A stretch of DNA of 64,000 bases from Sphaerisporangium melleum (GCF_014646695.1 NZ_BMNT01000038.1:33580-97579), one strand, 5' to 3'. Shown: positions 35,170 to 43,995, numbered from the stretch's first letter. Notes: generated by a model not told the origin, from the letters alone. Translations and numbers: made by a program.

Positions 35170-36905
35170 GAGTTCGCCTCTCTCCGTTGACGGTGGCGCA
35201 GGTAGTTCGGCCCGCCCGCCCCATAGTGCTTGTTGACGTCCGCCGCGACGCGCGTGCGGGCCATCAGGGTCGCGGCGCTGACCATGGCCTTGCCGGTCAG
35301 CCGGTCCGCGTCCAGCGTGCGGGCGCGCAGCAGCCGCGCCATCGGGTGGTCGCCGTGCTCGGCCAGCGCGCCGTCGAGGGCCTCGGCGACCCGTTCGGCA
35401 CGCCCGGCGCCGGACGCGACGGCGGCGGCGGCCAGGTGCAGCGTGATCGTGACGAACACGTCGGCGAGCGCGTGCGGATCATCGGTCAGCAGGCGCCGGT
35501 CGGCGAAGTCCGGCACCGCGAGGCCGGCGGCGCGCAGCCGGTCCGGTGCGACGAGCAGGCCGTCGTTGTCCTTGACCAGCAGCCGCAGGCGCGCGTGGTC
35601 GTCGAAGACCAGGGCGAGGTTCTGCTGGTGCGCCTCCAGCGCGATGCCGTAGCCGACCAGCAGGCGGACGTTCCAGGCGAACAGCACCCGCAGGTAGTCG
35701 TCCAGCAGCGCGCCGGTGTCGCCGCCCCGGTAGCGCGCCGCCAGCTCGTCCAGCACCAGCCCCCCGCCCGGACCGCACGCGGGGGACGGGGCCGGCAGGG
35801 CGGCGACCGAGACGATCTCGCCGGGCGGCAGACGGCGGAGCATCCAGCCGAGGTACTCGTGCCCGGTGTGCGCGTAGGTCTGCTCGTCGGCGAGCAGCAC
35901 CGGGAGGTCCGGCTCACGGCGCAGGACCTCGCGCAGCAGCGACTCCGCCCGCGCGCCGTCCTCCAGCGTGCCGGGCTTGATCGATCGGCGGTTGCGAGCG
36001 CCCAGCGTGCTGATGGGCAGCGGAAGCTTCAGGTGCGTCCGCGCGTCCACTTCGACGGTCCGCATGGACAGCGTGGGCCGTACGGTCAGGTGTGGCGCGT
36101 CCAGGAGGATCACCCCGGGGATCTCCCGGACGGCCGGCGCCGTCAGCGGGTGGACCGGGAACATCATGGTCGTGCCGTCGCCCGCCGGCCACCAGCCGGG
36201 AAGGCCGCCCGGCTCCCCGCCGTCCCGCCCGGCGCCATGCTCGTTCCTGCGTCCCGGCCGATGCCCGTCCGTCCACCCGGCCCGGTGTCCGTCCGCGCCG
36301 CAGGCCACGCTCGTGTCCCGGCACGCCGCCGCCGCGCCCCCCGCGGCGGTCACCAGGCCGCTCGGTACGGCGGCCCAGCGCAGCGGGAAGGACGGCGCGA
36401 ACTCCGGGGCGTACGCCAGCAGTTGGTCGTCGGTCAGGCCCGGCCGGGCGCGCGAGGCCGGGTGGACGGGGTGGTCGGCGAACGCGGCGAGCGTCTCGTA
36501 GGCGATCGTCGTGCCGATGCCCCGCGCGGCCGGCCGGAGCGCGTGCCGGACGCGGGCCAGCACCTCGCCGCGGTGCCGGTCGTGCAGCTCGTACGCGCGA
36601 AGCGCCGCGTGACACTCCGCGGCGAAGGCGGCCACCCCTTCGGCGTCGGCCGAGTCGGCCACCAGCATCAGCGTCTCGATCACCTCGGCCAAGGTCAGCG
36701 ACTCCTCCGGTGCCACCCTGAAGTCCTGGTAGAGCCGTCCCGGCACCAGCCGCACCCGCCGTCCGGCGGGCAGGACGATCTGGACGGCGTCCTTGCCGCG
36801 GGTCACCCGGCCCGCCAGCCCGCCGTAGTCCTCGCGGATCAGGGCGTCCAGCACCCGCGCGGCCAGGTACGGCTCCGGGGCCCCACGGCTCGGGTCCCGG
36901 CTCAT
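35166..36905 (-). CDS. NRPS-independent siderophore synthetase, IucA/IucC family (first in operon)
   Basis: 579 residues. Motifs seen are DHPVHPASRARPG (about 157), FPVHPLTAPAV, RPTLSMRTVEV, HLKLPLPISTLGARNRRSIKP (lysine-rich binding region, in part), and GIALEAHQQNLALVFDD with LLVKDNDG in the C-terminal lobe. A low-complexity Gly/Arg/His insertion (about 205-235) interrupts the N-terminal half. It differs clearly from the other synthetase in the operon, so the two probably perform the two different carboxylate couplings. ATG overlaps the stop of the ATP-grasp gene (ATGA). Confidence 0.9.
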   Translation of the reverse strand: MSRDPSRGAPEPYLAARVLDALIREDYGGLAGRVTRGKDAVQIVLPAGRRVRLVPGRLYQDFRVAPEESLTLAEVIETLMLVADSADAEGVAAFAAECHAALRAYELHDRHRGEVLARVRHALRPAARGIGTTIAYETLAAFADHPVHPASRARPGLTDDQLLAYAPEFAPSFPLRWAAVPSGLVTAAGGAAAACRDTSVACGADGHRAGWTDGHRPGRRNEHGAGRDGGEPGGLPGWWPAGDGTTMMFPVHPLTAPAVREIPGVILLDAPHLTVRPTLSMRTVEVDARTHLKLPLPISTLGARNRRSIKPGTLEDGARAESLLREVLRREPDLPVLLADEQTYAHTGHEYLGWMLRRLPPGEIVSVAALPAPSPACGPGGGLVLDELAARYRGGDTGALLDDYLRVLFAWNVRLLVGYGIALEAHQQNLALVFDDHARLRLLVKDNDGLLVAPDRLRAAGLAVPDFADRRLLTDDPHALADVFVTITLHLAAAAVASGAGRAERVAEALDGALAEHGDHPMARLLRARTLDADRLTGKAMVSAATLMARTRVAADVNKHYGAGGPNYLRHRQRREANS

Positions 36906-38092
36906 TCCACCACCCAGGGCGTCCGGGCACGGAAGGATGCGAGGGCGTGGTCGACGGCCGCGCGGTCCGGGCCGGCGGCGCGCACCACGCCGAGGTAGTC
37001 GCGGTTGGTGTGGGTCAGCTCGACGGTGTCGCCCGGCGCGCGCAGCGGCCGGTGGCGGAGCCGTACGCCGCCGATCGTCTCGGCCACCTCGCCCGGGCCG
37101 GACTTCACGACGCCGCTCCGGGGCGCGACCAGGCTCACCGCCGCCCCGTGCCCGGTGACGGATGGCGGGGCCTGGGCGGGCTCGCCGAGGTGCACCCGCA
37201 GGATCTGCTCGAACAGCGGTACGCCGAGCAGTTCGGCGAGCAGGAAGTCGCAGTTGTCGCCGATGAGCCGGTAGTTGATCTCGATGATCCGCGGACCGTG
37301 CGCGGTGAGGGCGTATTCGGTGTGGCAGGCGCCGAATCCCACGCCGACGGCGGCCAGCGCCCGCAGCACGTGCTCCCGCGCCGCGGCCTCGATCCGGCCG
37401 CCGGCGCCCGTCGCGGTCTCGGCGGCCGCGGGGTTCCAGTCGAGCCGTTCCTCGATGAAGTGCGGGAGGGGCCCGAGAGTGGTGCGGAAGCCGCCGAGCA
37501 CGTGCAGGGCGTGGCCGTCGCCGAGGGTCTCCAGGGTGCGCAGCGGCCCCTCCAGATACTCCTCGGCCACGAGCGTCGCCCCCGGGCGGCGTTCCCGGAT
37601 GCCCGCCAGCGCGCGGGCCAGTTCGCCGGCGTCGGTCGCGAGCATGACCTCCTCGCTGGCCACTCCCTCGCGCGGCTTGACGACGACCGGAAACGGCAGG
37701 TCGCCGGGCGGCGGCTGCCCGGGCGGGAGCGTCGCGGAGCGCACCTGCTCCACTCCGGCGGCGGCGAGCGCCCGCCGGGTCAGCGCTTTGTTCTTGGCGG
37801 TCAGGCAGGCGCGCCAGTCCTTGCCCGGCAGCCCGAAGTAGGCCGCGGCCAGGGCGGTCTCGGGCTGGACGTGGTCGGAGGCCGAGAAGATCGCGTCCGG
37901 CCGGTGATGGCGGGCCACGGCGTCGATCACGGCGCGGGCGTCGCGGACGTCGGTGCGCAGTGCCTCGACCCCGGCATGGCGTTCCGGCTGGTCGGTGAGC
38001 AGCGTCACCTCGCAGCCCAGCGCGCGGGCGGCCGGGAGGAAGCCTTGGGTCAGCGAGTCGTTCGGGTTGAGCGCGGTGACGTACAGCCGCAC
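36902..38092 (-). CDS. ATP-grasp ligase, PvsA-like, first gene of siderophore operon
   Basis: 396 residues with an ATP-grasp fold of the carbamoyl-phosphate synthase/biotin carboxylase type: preATP-grasp Rossmann part (about 1-90), KNKALTRRALAAAGV, ATP-binding PFPVVVKPREGVASEEV (about 133), AEEYLEGPL and metal-binding PRIIEINYRLIGDN (about 262). Such enzymes form amide bonds between an amino acid and a carboxylic acid. In vibrioferrin synthesis PvsA does this with alanine and 2-oxoglutarate; the substrates here are not proven. The GTG start lies 18 bp from an iron box, so this is the leader gene of an iron-repressed operon. Confidence 0.88.
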   Translation of the reverse strand: MRLYVTALNPNDSLTQGFLPAARALGCEVTLLTDQPERHAGVEALRTDVRDARAVIDAVARHHRPDAIFSASDHVQPETALAAAYFGLPGKDWRACLTAKNKALTRRALAAAGVEQVRSATLPPGQPPPGDLPFPVVVKPREGVASEEVMLATDAGELARALAGIRERRPGATLVAEEYLEGPLRTLETLGDGHALHVLGGFRTTLGPLPHFIEERLDWNPAAAETATGAGGRIEAAAREHVLRALAAVGVGFGACHTEYALTAHGPRIIEINYRLIGDNCDFLLAELLGVPLFEQILRVHLGEPAQAPPSVTGHGAAVSLVAPRSGVVKSGPGEVAETIGGVRLRHRPLRAPGDTVELTHTNRDYLGVVRAAGPDRAAVDHALASFRARTPWVVE

Positions 38093-38109
38093 GCGGGCAC
38101 CCCCAGGAT

Positions 38110-38128
38110 TGAGGTAAGGCTAACCTAA
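38110..38128 (-). promoter_or_regulatory. DtxR/IdeR-type iron box controlling the siderophore operon
   Basis: TGAGGTAAGGCTAACCTAA matches the DtxR/IdeR consensus TTAGGTTAGGCTAACCTAA at 17 of 19 positions. It is centred 27 bp upstream of the first siderophore gene, in promoter position. Repression by an iron-loaded DtxR-family protein is the expected behaviour. The divergent nudC gene starts 155 bp away and may or may not be affected. Confidence 0.9.
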
Positions 38129-38283
38129 CCGGGTTGACCCGCCGAATCTTAGCCGTACCTCGATCGCCTCGCCGCCCCACGTGCTGAACGCCCCGAATGT
38201 CCGTGTTCTACGCGTGCAGCGGTCATTTCGGACGGCCATCGTCGGCGGCATAAGATGGGCAGCCTGCTGGGAGGGAGTCGTAC

Positions 38284-39267
38284 GTGGGGGACATCTCGGA
38301 AGGCCGGCCGCTGCTCGGGCCTCTGCTCCTGGCGCGGGGAGGCGTCGACAGGTCCGCCGCGCACCGCACCGACGAGGCATGGCTGAAATCCGCCTGGGCC
38401 GACCCGCGCACCCGCGTCCTGCTGATCAGCGACGGGAACACGCTGATCCGCCGCGACAACGGCACCGCCGGCCTGGTGTTCCTGTCCCCGCGGCAGGCGC
38501 CGCCCGGCGAGCGTTACCTGCTCGGCGTCGATCCGGAGGGCATCGCCTACTTCGCCGTCGCGGTCGAGGGCGAGCTGCCGCCGCCGGCGCCCCTGCCCGA
38601 GGGCACCATGGTGGCCGAAGTGGTGCAGGACGTTCCCGACTGGGCCGACGTCGCGACCGAGGGGCTGCGCAAGGTGGGGGCCGCGCTCGGCGATCGCGAC
38701 GCGGGGCTGCTGGTCAACGCCGTGGCGCTGGAGGCGTGGCACGCCACCCACGAGCACTGCCCGAGGTGCGGCAGCCGGACGAACATCCTGTCCGGCGGGC
38801 ACGTGCGCGTCTGCCCGAACGACGGCAGCCAGCACTTCCCGCGCGTCGACCCGGCCGTCATCATGCTCGTCCACGACGGAGACGACCGCTGCCTGCTGGC
38901 CCGCGGCCCCCAGTGGCCGGAGGGGCGCTACTCGGTGCTGGCCGGGTTCGTCGAGCCGGGCGAGTCGCTCGAGCAGGCCGTCGCGCGCGAGGTCCTGGAG
39001 GAGGTCGGCGTCACGGTGGCCGAGCCGCGCTACCTCGGCAGCCAGCCGTGGCCGTTCCCGCGCAGCCTCATGCTCGGGTTCTTCGCGCGGGCGACGTCCA
39101 CCGAGATCACCCTCGACCCCGCCGAGATCGCCGAAGCGATGTGGCTGACCCGGTCCGAGCTGGGCGCGGCCGTCGAGAACGGCGAGATCAGGCTCCCGCC
39201 GGGCGTCTCGATCGCCCGCCGCCTCATCGAGACCTGGTACGGCTCCCACCTTCCCGGCGACTGGTGA
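38284..39267 (+). CDS. nudC: NAD(+)/NADH diphosphatase NudC (Nudix)
   Basis: 327 residues: N-terminal NUDIX-like domain, a zinc-ribbon region with CPRC (about 160), a central DPAVIMLV, and the Nudix box GFVEPGESLEQAVAREVLEEVG (in part, about 220-242). The family-defining SQPWPFPRS follows about 12 residues later and specifies NAD(H) pyrophosphatase and deNADding activity. The second zinc knuckle reads CPND, so the fourth Cys is not where expected. GTG at 38284 follows GGGAGGGAG. It keeps the mycobacterial neighbourhood with adnB on one side and mycoredoxin/uvrD2 on the other, apart from the inserted siderophore region. Confidence 0.95.
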   Translation: MGDISEGRPLLGPLLLARGGVDRSAAHRTDEAWLKSAWADPRTRVLLISDGNTLIRRDNGTAGLVFLSPRQAPPGERYLLGVDPEGIAYFAVAVEGELPPPAPLPEGTMVAEVVQDVPDWADVATEGLRKVGAALGDRDAGLLVNAVALEAWHATHEHCPRCGSRTNILSGGHVRVCPNDGSQHFPRVDPAVIMLVHDGDDRCLLARGPQWPEGRYSVLAGFVEPGESLEQAVAREVLEEVGVTVAEPRYLGSQPWPFPRSLMLGFFARATSTEITLDPAEIAEAMWLTRSELGAAVENGEIRLPPGVSIARRLIETWYGSHLPGDW

Positions 39268-39309
39268 CCCCGGTCCCGTGACCCGCCGGAGAAAGTCGGT
39301 CACGCGTAC

Positions 39310-39338
39310 GGCCGCGCGGGCTTTGCGCCCACGCGGCC
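39310..39338. terminator. Hairpin between convergent nudC and mycoredoxin genes
   Basis: GGCCGCGCGGGC (39310-39321) pairs with GCCCACGCGGCC (39327-39338) with one mismatch and a 5-nt loop; probable bidirectional terminator, without a U-tract. Confidence 0.5.
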
Positions 39339-39372
39339 ATCTATGTCCCACCAGGCTCGCAGCCGCCCGAGA

Positions 39373-39618
39373 TCAGGCGCCGGCCTGGGCGAGCAGGCGC
39401 TTCAGCTGGATGATCGAAGGGTTCGTCAGGGCGGTGCCGTCCTCCAGGACCACCGTGGGGACCGTCTGGTTCCCGTTGTTGACGCTCATCACGAATTCGG
39501 CCGCCACCGGGTCGGCCTCGATGTCGATCACTTCGTAGGAGATGCCCTCACGCGTCAGTTGGCTCTTCAGCCTCTTGCACGGGCCACACCAGCTCGTCGT
39601 GTACACCTTGAGCGCCAT
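39373..39618 (-). CDS. Mycoredoxin (glutaredoxin-like thiol oxidoreductase)
   Basis: 81 residues with a complete glutaredoxin fold: VYTTSWCGPCKRLKSQL (redox CxxC about 11-14), DIEADPVAAEFV, TVPTVVLEDGTALTNPS (cis-Pro loop). Mycoredoxins reduce mycothiol mixed disulfides. The CxxC is CGPC, the thioredoxin sequence, whereas mycobacterial Mrx1 has CGYC; substrate preference may differ. The start could also be ATG at 39630. Its position between nudC and uvrD2 matches Rv3198A in Mycobacterium tuberculosis. Confidence 0.9.
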   Translation of the reverse strand: MALKVYTTSWCGPCKRLKSQLTREGISYEVIDIEADPVAAEFVMSVNNGNQTVPTVVLEDGTALTNPSIIQLKRLLAQAGA

Positions 39619-39757
39619 TGTGTGCGTCATCCCTTCGTCGTCGGCATTCGCTGCCAACATCGCCGCCACCGCCGATGTTCCCGCCCGGCGGCAGGTGCGG
39701 TCAGGTGTGGGGACCCCGTCCCTCGCACCGGGCAAGGGGGTTGCGCAGTAGGGGTGG

Positions 39758-40768
39758 TCAGTGGGTGCGGACCTTGCTCAGGGACGGCAGGTGGGCCGAG
39801 GTGGTGGACGTGGTGGTCGGCTTGGGGATGGCCGGTGCCGCGAGCTTGCCGGCGACCCACTCGCGCACGCCTTCGGCCACACCGGGCTCACGGTAGAGCG
39901 GCGAGCTGTGGTAGTAGCCCGGCACCACCCGGATGTTCATCGCCACGCCGACCTGGTTGAGCTGCTCCTTGAGCAACTCGCTCTGGTAGGGCGGCACGAA
40001 CTCGTCCGAGGAGTGCACGGTGAGCACCGGCGCGTCATGCGGGCTCGCGTGCCACGGGATCTCCATGCTGGACCAGACCTTCGCGCAGGCCCCGGTGGGA
40101 CGGCAGCCGCCGGCCAGCGCGATCGCGGCCAGGCGGAGCTTGCGCTGGTCGAAGTCCGCGCCCTCGTCGCCGTCGGAGTAGGCGGTGAGGGGGGAGATCA
40201 CCGGCGAGATGCCCACCACACCGCGGAGCCCGGGCAGGCCGTCCCGGTAGGTGCCGACCGCGGTGGCGAGATGGCCGCCGGCGGAGAACCCGACCACCAC
40301 GTAACGGTCGGGGTCGAAGGAGAAGAAATCGGCGTGCTTGCGAGCCGTGGCGATGGCGGCCAGCGTGTCGGTGCGCTGCGCCGGCCAGGCGGCGTCCTGC
40401 GACAGGCGGTAATTGATGTTGAAGACCGTGTAGCCCATCTCGGCGTACGAGCGGCTGACGGCGGTCATGTACTTCTTGTCACCGCTGTTCCACCATCCCC
40501 CGTGGATGATGAACACCCCGGGCCGCCGCCCCGCCCGCGGCTCCCACCAGACGTCCATGCGCTGACGGGCCGACTGGCGGCCATAGGCGTAGGTGCGGAC
40601 GATGGTCCTGGTGAGGACGTTCTCGGGAGAGGTCGGGGCCGTGGACGACGTGGGAGAGGGCGTGGGGGTGGGCGTCGGTGCGGCGCTGGCGCCGGCCGGC
40701 AGTGCGGCCGCCGGCGCGAGGAGCACGCCGGCCAGAGCGAGCATTCCCACCGTTACCGCGCTTCTCAC
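39758..40768 (-). CDS. Secreted alpha/beta hydrolase (BD-FAE/carboxylesterase-like)
   Basis: 336 residues. Signal peptide (about 1-28) and a Thr/Pro/Ser-rich linker precede the hydrolase: HGGWWNSGDKK oxyanion motif (HGGxW), FNINYRLS, nucleophile GFSAGGHLA, acid in TVHSSDEFVP and His in VPGYYHSSPLY. This layout matches acyl- and feruloyl-esterases of the BD-FAE/arylesterase group. GTG at 40768 is preferred over ATG at 40795 because GGGGAAGGAAA precedes it and the signal peptide then starts correctly. Substrate unknown; extracellular or cell-wall location expected. Confidence 0.85.
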   Translation of the reverse strand: MRSAVTVGMLALAGVLLAPAAALPAGASAAPTPTPTPSPTSSTAPTSPENVLTRTIVRTYAYGRQSARQRMDVWWEPRAGRRPGVFIIHGGWWNSGDKKYMTAVSRSYAEMGYTVFNINYRLSQDAAWPAQRTDTLAAIATARKHADFFSFDPDRYVVVGFSAGGHLATAVGTYRDGLPGLRGVVGISPVISPLTAYSDGDEGADFDQRKLRLAAIALAGGCRPTGACAKVWSSMEIPWHASPHDAPVLTVHSSDEFVPPYQSELLKEQLNQVGVAMNIRVVPGYYHSSPLYREPGVAEGVREWVAGKLAAPAIPKPTTTSTTSAHLPSLSKVRTH

Positions 40769-41006
40769 TGGACTTTTTCCTTCCCCGAAATCCATGGCGC
40801 CCCCATTGTGGAGCAAACCGGGCTAGTTGTGCACGTTGCCGAGGCTTCCAGGAGATGCCCGGACCGCGTACGCCGGAAGCGTAGATCACTTGCCTGTGAG
40901 CTTCTTCAGGTTGTCCACAGGCCGTGCCGCGCGGGTGGCGGGCTGCTGGGAGGATGATGCCAGCAACCCGTCCGCACGGCACCAGACCGCACAGCAGGAG
41001 GCCCAC

Positions 41007-43076
41007 TTGGAGCGCGACGACGCCCTCGCCGGGCTCGACCCCGAGCAGCGCGAGGTGGCCGAGGCGGTGCGGGGGCCGGTGTGCGTGCTCGCCGGCGCCG
41101 GCACCGGCAAGACGCGGGCGATCACCCACCGCATCGCGCACGCCGTCCGCAGCGGGGTGGTCGAGCCGCAGAGCGTGCTGGCGGTGACCTTCACCACCCG
41201 CGCGGCGGGCGAGCTGAAGCAGCGGCTGCGCGCCCTCGGCGCGAGTGGTGTCCAGGCGCGCACCTTCCACGCCGCCGCGCTGCGCCAGCTCACCTACTTC
41301 TGGCCGCGGGTGATCGGCGGCGACGCCCCGCGGGTCGTGCAGTCCAAGCTGCCCCTGCTGGTCGAGGCCGCCCGCCTCGCGCGGCGCTCGCCCGAGCGCG
41401 GCGAGCTGCGCGACGTCGCGGCCGAGATCGAGTGGGCCAAGGTCACCCAGACGCCCCCCGAGGAGTACGTCGCGCTCGCCGCCAAGGCCGGGCGCACCCC
41501 GCCGATCGCCGCCTCGGAGGTGGCGCACCTCTACGAGGCGTACGAGACGCTCCGGCGTGAGCGGCATTTGGTCGACTTCGAGACGATCCTCGAGCTCACC
41601 GCCGCGGTGATGACCGAGCACCAGGAGGTCGCCGCCGAGATCCGCCGGCAGTACCGCTACTTCGTCGTCGACGAGTACCAGGACGTCAACCCGCTGCAGA
41701 AGCTCCTGCTCGACACCTGGCTCGGCGGGCGCGACGACATCTGCGTCGTCGGCGACCCCAACCAGACGATCTACTCCTTCAGCGGCGCCACTCCCCGCTA
41801 CCTGACCAACTTCGCCGTCGAGCACCCCTCCGCCGCGGTGATCAAGCTGGTGCGCGACTACCGCTCCACGCCGCAGGTCGTCGGCCTGGCCAACGGCGTG
41901 CTGGCCAAGGCGCGCACCCCGCACCGGCTGGAGCTGGTCGCCCAGCGGCCCGACGGCCCGAGCCCGGTGTTCGCCGAGTGCGACGACGAGCCGGCCGAGG
42001 CCGCCCTGGTCGCGATGCGGGCCAAGGAGCTCATCGCCCAGGGCGTGCCGACGCGCGAGATCGCCGTGCTGTTCCGGGTCAACGCCCAGTCCGAGCTGTA
42101 CGAGCAGGCGTTCGGCCAGGCCGGCGTGCCCTACGTCCTGCGCGGCGCCGAGCGGTTCTTCGAGCGGCCCGAGGTGCGGCAGGCCGTCGTGCTGCTGCGC
42201 GGCGCGGCGCGTTCGGCCAATGACGCCGAGCCGCTGGTGCGCACCGTCCACGACATCCTCGCCGGCATCGGCCTCACGCCGGAGGCACCGGGGGGAGGGA
42301 CCGCGCGCGAGCGGTGGGAGTCGCTGAAGGCGCTGGCCGACCTGGCCGAGGACATCGCGGCCGAGGGCGGCGACCTGCCGCGCTTCGTCGCCGAGCTGGA
42401 GCGCCGGGCCACCGAGCAGCACGCGCCGCCGGTCGACGGCGTGACCCTCGCCTCCCTGCACGCCGCCAAGGGCCTCGAGTGGGACGCCGTCTTCCTGGCC
42501 GGCCTCACCGAGGGCATGCTGCCCATCGTCTACGCCGAGACGCCCGAGCAGGTCGAGGAGGAACGCCGCCTGCTGTACGTCGGCGTCACCCGTGCCCGCG
42601 AGCATCTGCACCTGTCGTGGGCGCTGGCCCGCTCACCGGGCGGGCGCAAGGCCCGCCGGCCCTCGCGCTTCCTCGACGGGCTCACCGGCGGGGCCACCGC
42701 CGCCGGGTCGCCGGCGCGCACCGCCGGGCGGGAGCGGCGTGCCGGCAAGCCCCGTGTCGCCGTCCCCATCTCCTGCCGCGTCTGCGGCAAGACGCTCACC
42801 GCCGCCGCCGAGCAGAAGCTCGGCCGGTGCGCGACCTGCCCGGCCGACTACGACCAGGAGCTGCTCGAACGGCTCAAACTCTGGCGGACGAAAGCCGCGA
42901 AAGACGCGAAGGTCCCTACTTACGTGGTGTTCACCGACGTTACGCTCCAGGCACTGGCCGAGCGGGTCCCCACCACAGAGGAGGACCTGCTGGCGATCGC
43001 CGGAGTCGGGCGCGTCAAACTTGAGCGCTACGGCCAGGCCGTGCTGGACATCTGCCGCGGAGGGGAAGTGACGTGA
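41007..43076 (+). CDS. uvrD2: ATP-dependent DNA helicase UvrD2 with tetracysteine and HRDC domains
   Basis: 689 residues: SF1A helicase with LAGAGTGKTRAI (about 29-40), FVVDEYQDVNPLQK (about 220), GDPNQTIYSFSGA, HAAKGLEWDAV and YVGVTRAREHL. A tetracysteine module (CRVC and CATC, about 590-611) and a C-terminal HRDC domain (about 625-685) follow, the signature of actinobacterial UvrD2, where the tetracysteine part is needed for unwinding. TTG at 41007 is chosen because AGGAGG lies 5 nt before it; upstream codons are not protein-like. The stop overlaps tesB. Confidence 0.95.
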   Translation: MERDDALAGLDPEQREVAEAVRGPVCVLAGAGTGKTRAITHRIAHAVRSGVVEPQSVLAVTFTTRAAGELKQRLRALGASGVQARTFHAAALRQLTYFWPRVIGGDAPRVVQSKLPLLVEAARLARRSPERGELRDVAAEIEWAKVTQTPPEEYVALAAKAGRTPPIAASEVAHLYEAYETLRRERHLVDFETILELTAAVMTEHQEVAAEIRRQYRYFVVDEYQDVNPLQKLLLDTWLGGRDDICVVGDPNQTIYSFSGATPRYLTNFAVEHPSAAVIKLVRDYRSTPQVVGLANGVLAKARTPHRLELVAQRPDGPSPVFAECDDEPAEAALVAMRAKELIAQGVPTREIAVLFRVNAQSELYEQAFGQAGVPYVLRGAERFFERPEVRQAVVLLRGAARSANDAEPLVRTVHDILAGIGLTPEAPGGGTARERWESLKALADLAEDIAAEGGDLPRFVAELERRATEQHAPPVDGVTLASLHAAKGLEWDAVFLAGLTEGMLPIVYAETPEQVEEERRLLYVGVTRAREHLHLSWALARSPGGRKARRPSRFLDGLTGGATAAGSPARTAGRERRAGKPRVAVPISCRVCGKTLTAAAEQKLGRCATCPADYDQELLERLKLWRTKAAKDAKVPTYVVFTDVTLQALAERVPTTEEDLLAIAGVGRVKLERYGQAVLDICRGGEVT

Positions 43077-43945
43077 ACGAGGCGCTCAAGGAGGTCCTCG
43101 ACCTGCTCGACCTGGAGCAGATCGAGCAGGACATCTTCCGTGGCCGCAGCCCGGAGGAGCGCATCCAGCGGGTCTTCGGCGGGCAGGTGGCCGCCCAGGC
43201 GCTGGTCGCGGCCGGCCGCACCGTGCCCGCCGAGCGCACCGTCCACTCCCTGCACGCCTACTTCATCCGCCCCGGCGACCCGGCGATCCCGATCGTCTAC
43301 AACGTCGAACGCGTGCGCGACGGCCGCTCGTTCACCACCCGGCGGGTCGTGGCCATCCAGCACGGTAAGGCCATCTTCACCATGTCCGCGTCCTTCCACG
43401 TGCTGGAGGAAGGGGTGAGCCACCAGGCCGCGGTCATGCCCGCGGTGCCCGCCCCCGAGACGCTGCCGCTGTACCAAGAGCGGATGCGCGCCGTCGTCGG
43501 CGACCAGGAGCCGTGGCGCGAGTGGCTGGCCAAGCCCCGCCCGGTCGATGCCCGCTATGTCACGCCGCTCACCTGGGAGGCGTACAAGGACCCCTCGCTG
43601 CGCGGCTCCGAGACGCAGGTGTGGTTCCGATACGACGCCGACCTGCCGGACGACCCTCTGCTGCACGTCGTGCTCGCCGCCTACGCCTCCGACTACACGC
43701 TGGTCGACACCGTGCTGCTGTCGCACGGTCTCGCTTGGGGCGCCTCCAATCTCAAGGGCGCCTCCCTCGACCACGCCATGTGGTTCCACCGGCCGCTGCG
43801 GGTGGACGAGTGGGTGCTGTACGCCCAGGAGTCGCCGTGGTCGGGCAACGCGCGCGGTCTCGCGAAGGGGCAGATGTTCACCGCCTCGGGCGAGCTCGCC
43901 GTGTCGGTGGTGCAGGAGTGCATGATTCGTGTCGTGAATCCGTGA
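43073..43945 (+). CDS. tesB: Acyl-CoA thioesterase II (TesB family)
   Basis: 290 residues forming a double hotdog: FRGRSPEERIQRVFGGQVAAQAL, HSLHAYFIRPGD and SFTTRRVVAIQHGKAIF in the first half; GASLDHAMWFHRPLRVDEWVLY (in part) and ARGLAKGQMFTASGELAVSVVQE in the second. It hydrolyses acyl-CoA to free acid and CoA in the cytoplasm. The GTG overlaps the uvrD2 stop (GTGA), so the two genes are co-translated although unrelated in function. Confidence 0.94.
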   Translation: MNEALKEVLDLLDLEQIEQDIFRGRSPEERIQRVFGGQVAAQALVAAGRTVPAERTVHSLHAYFIRPGDPAIPIVYNVERVRDGRSFTTRRVVAIQHGKAIFTMSASFHVLEEGVSHQAAVMPAVPAPETLPLYQERMRAVVGDQEPWREWLAKPRPVDARYVTPLTWEAYKDPSLRGSETQVWFRYDADLPDDPLLHVVLAAYASDYTLVDTVLLSHGLAWGASNLKGASLDHAMWFHRPLRVDEWVLYAQESPWSGNARGLAKGQMFTASGELAVSVVQECMIRVVNP

Positions 43946-43957
43946 AATCGCAGGTAG

Positions 43958-43995
43958 AAAATATGTTGCCGGGCCGCAGGGTCCACGTTTAGAGT
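43958..43995 (+). promoter_or_regulatory. whiB7 promoter with AT-rich WhiB7-binding element
   Basis: AAAATAT (43958-43964) sits directly upstream of a -35 TTGCCG (43966-43971), followed by an 18-bp spacer and -10 TAGAGT (43990-43995). WhiB7-activated promoters are known to need an AT-rich element just upstream of -35, bound by the WhiB7 AT-hook while WhiB7 contacts SigA. Autoactivation is therefore likely. Confidence 0.75.
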
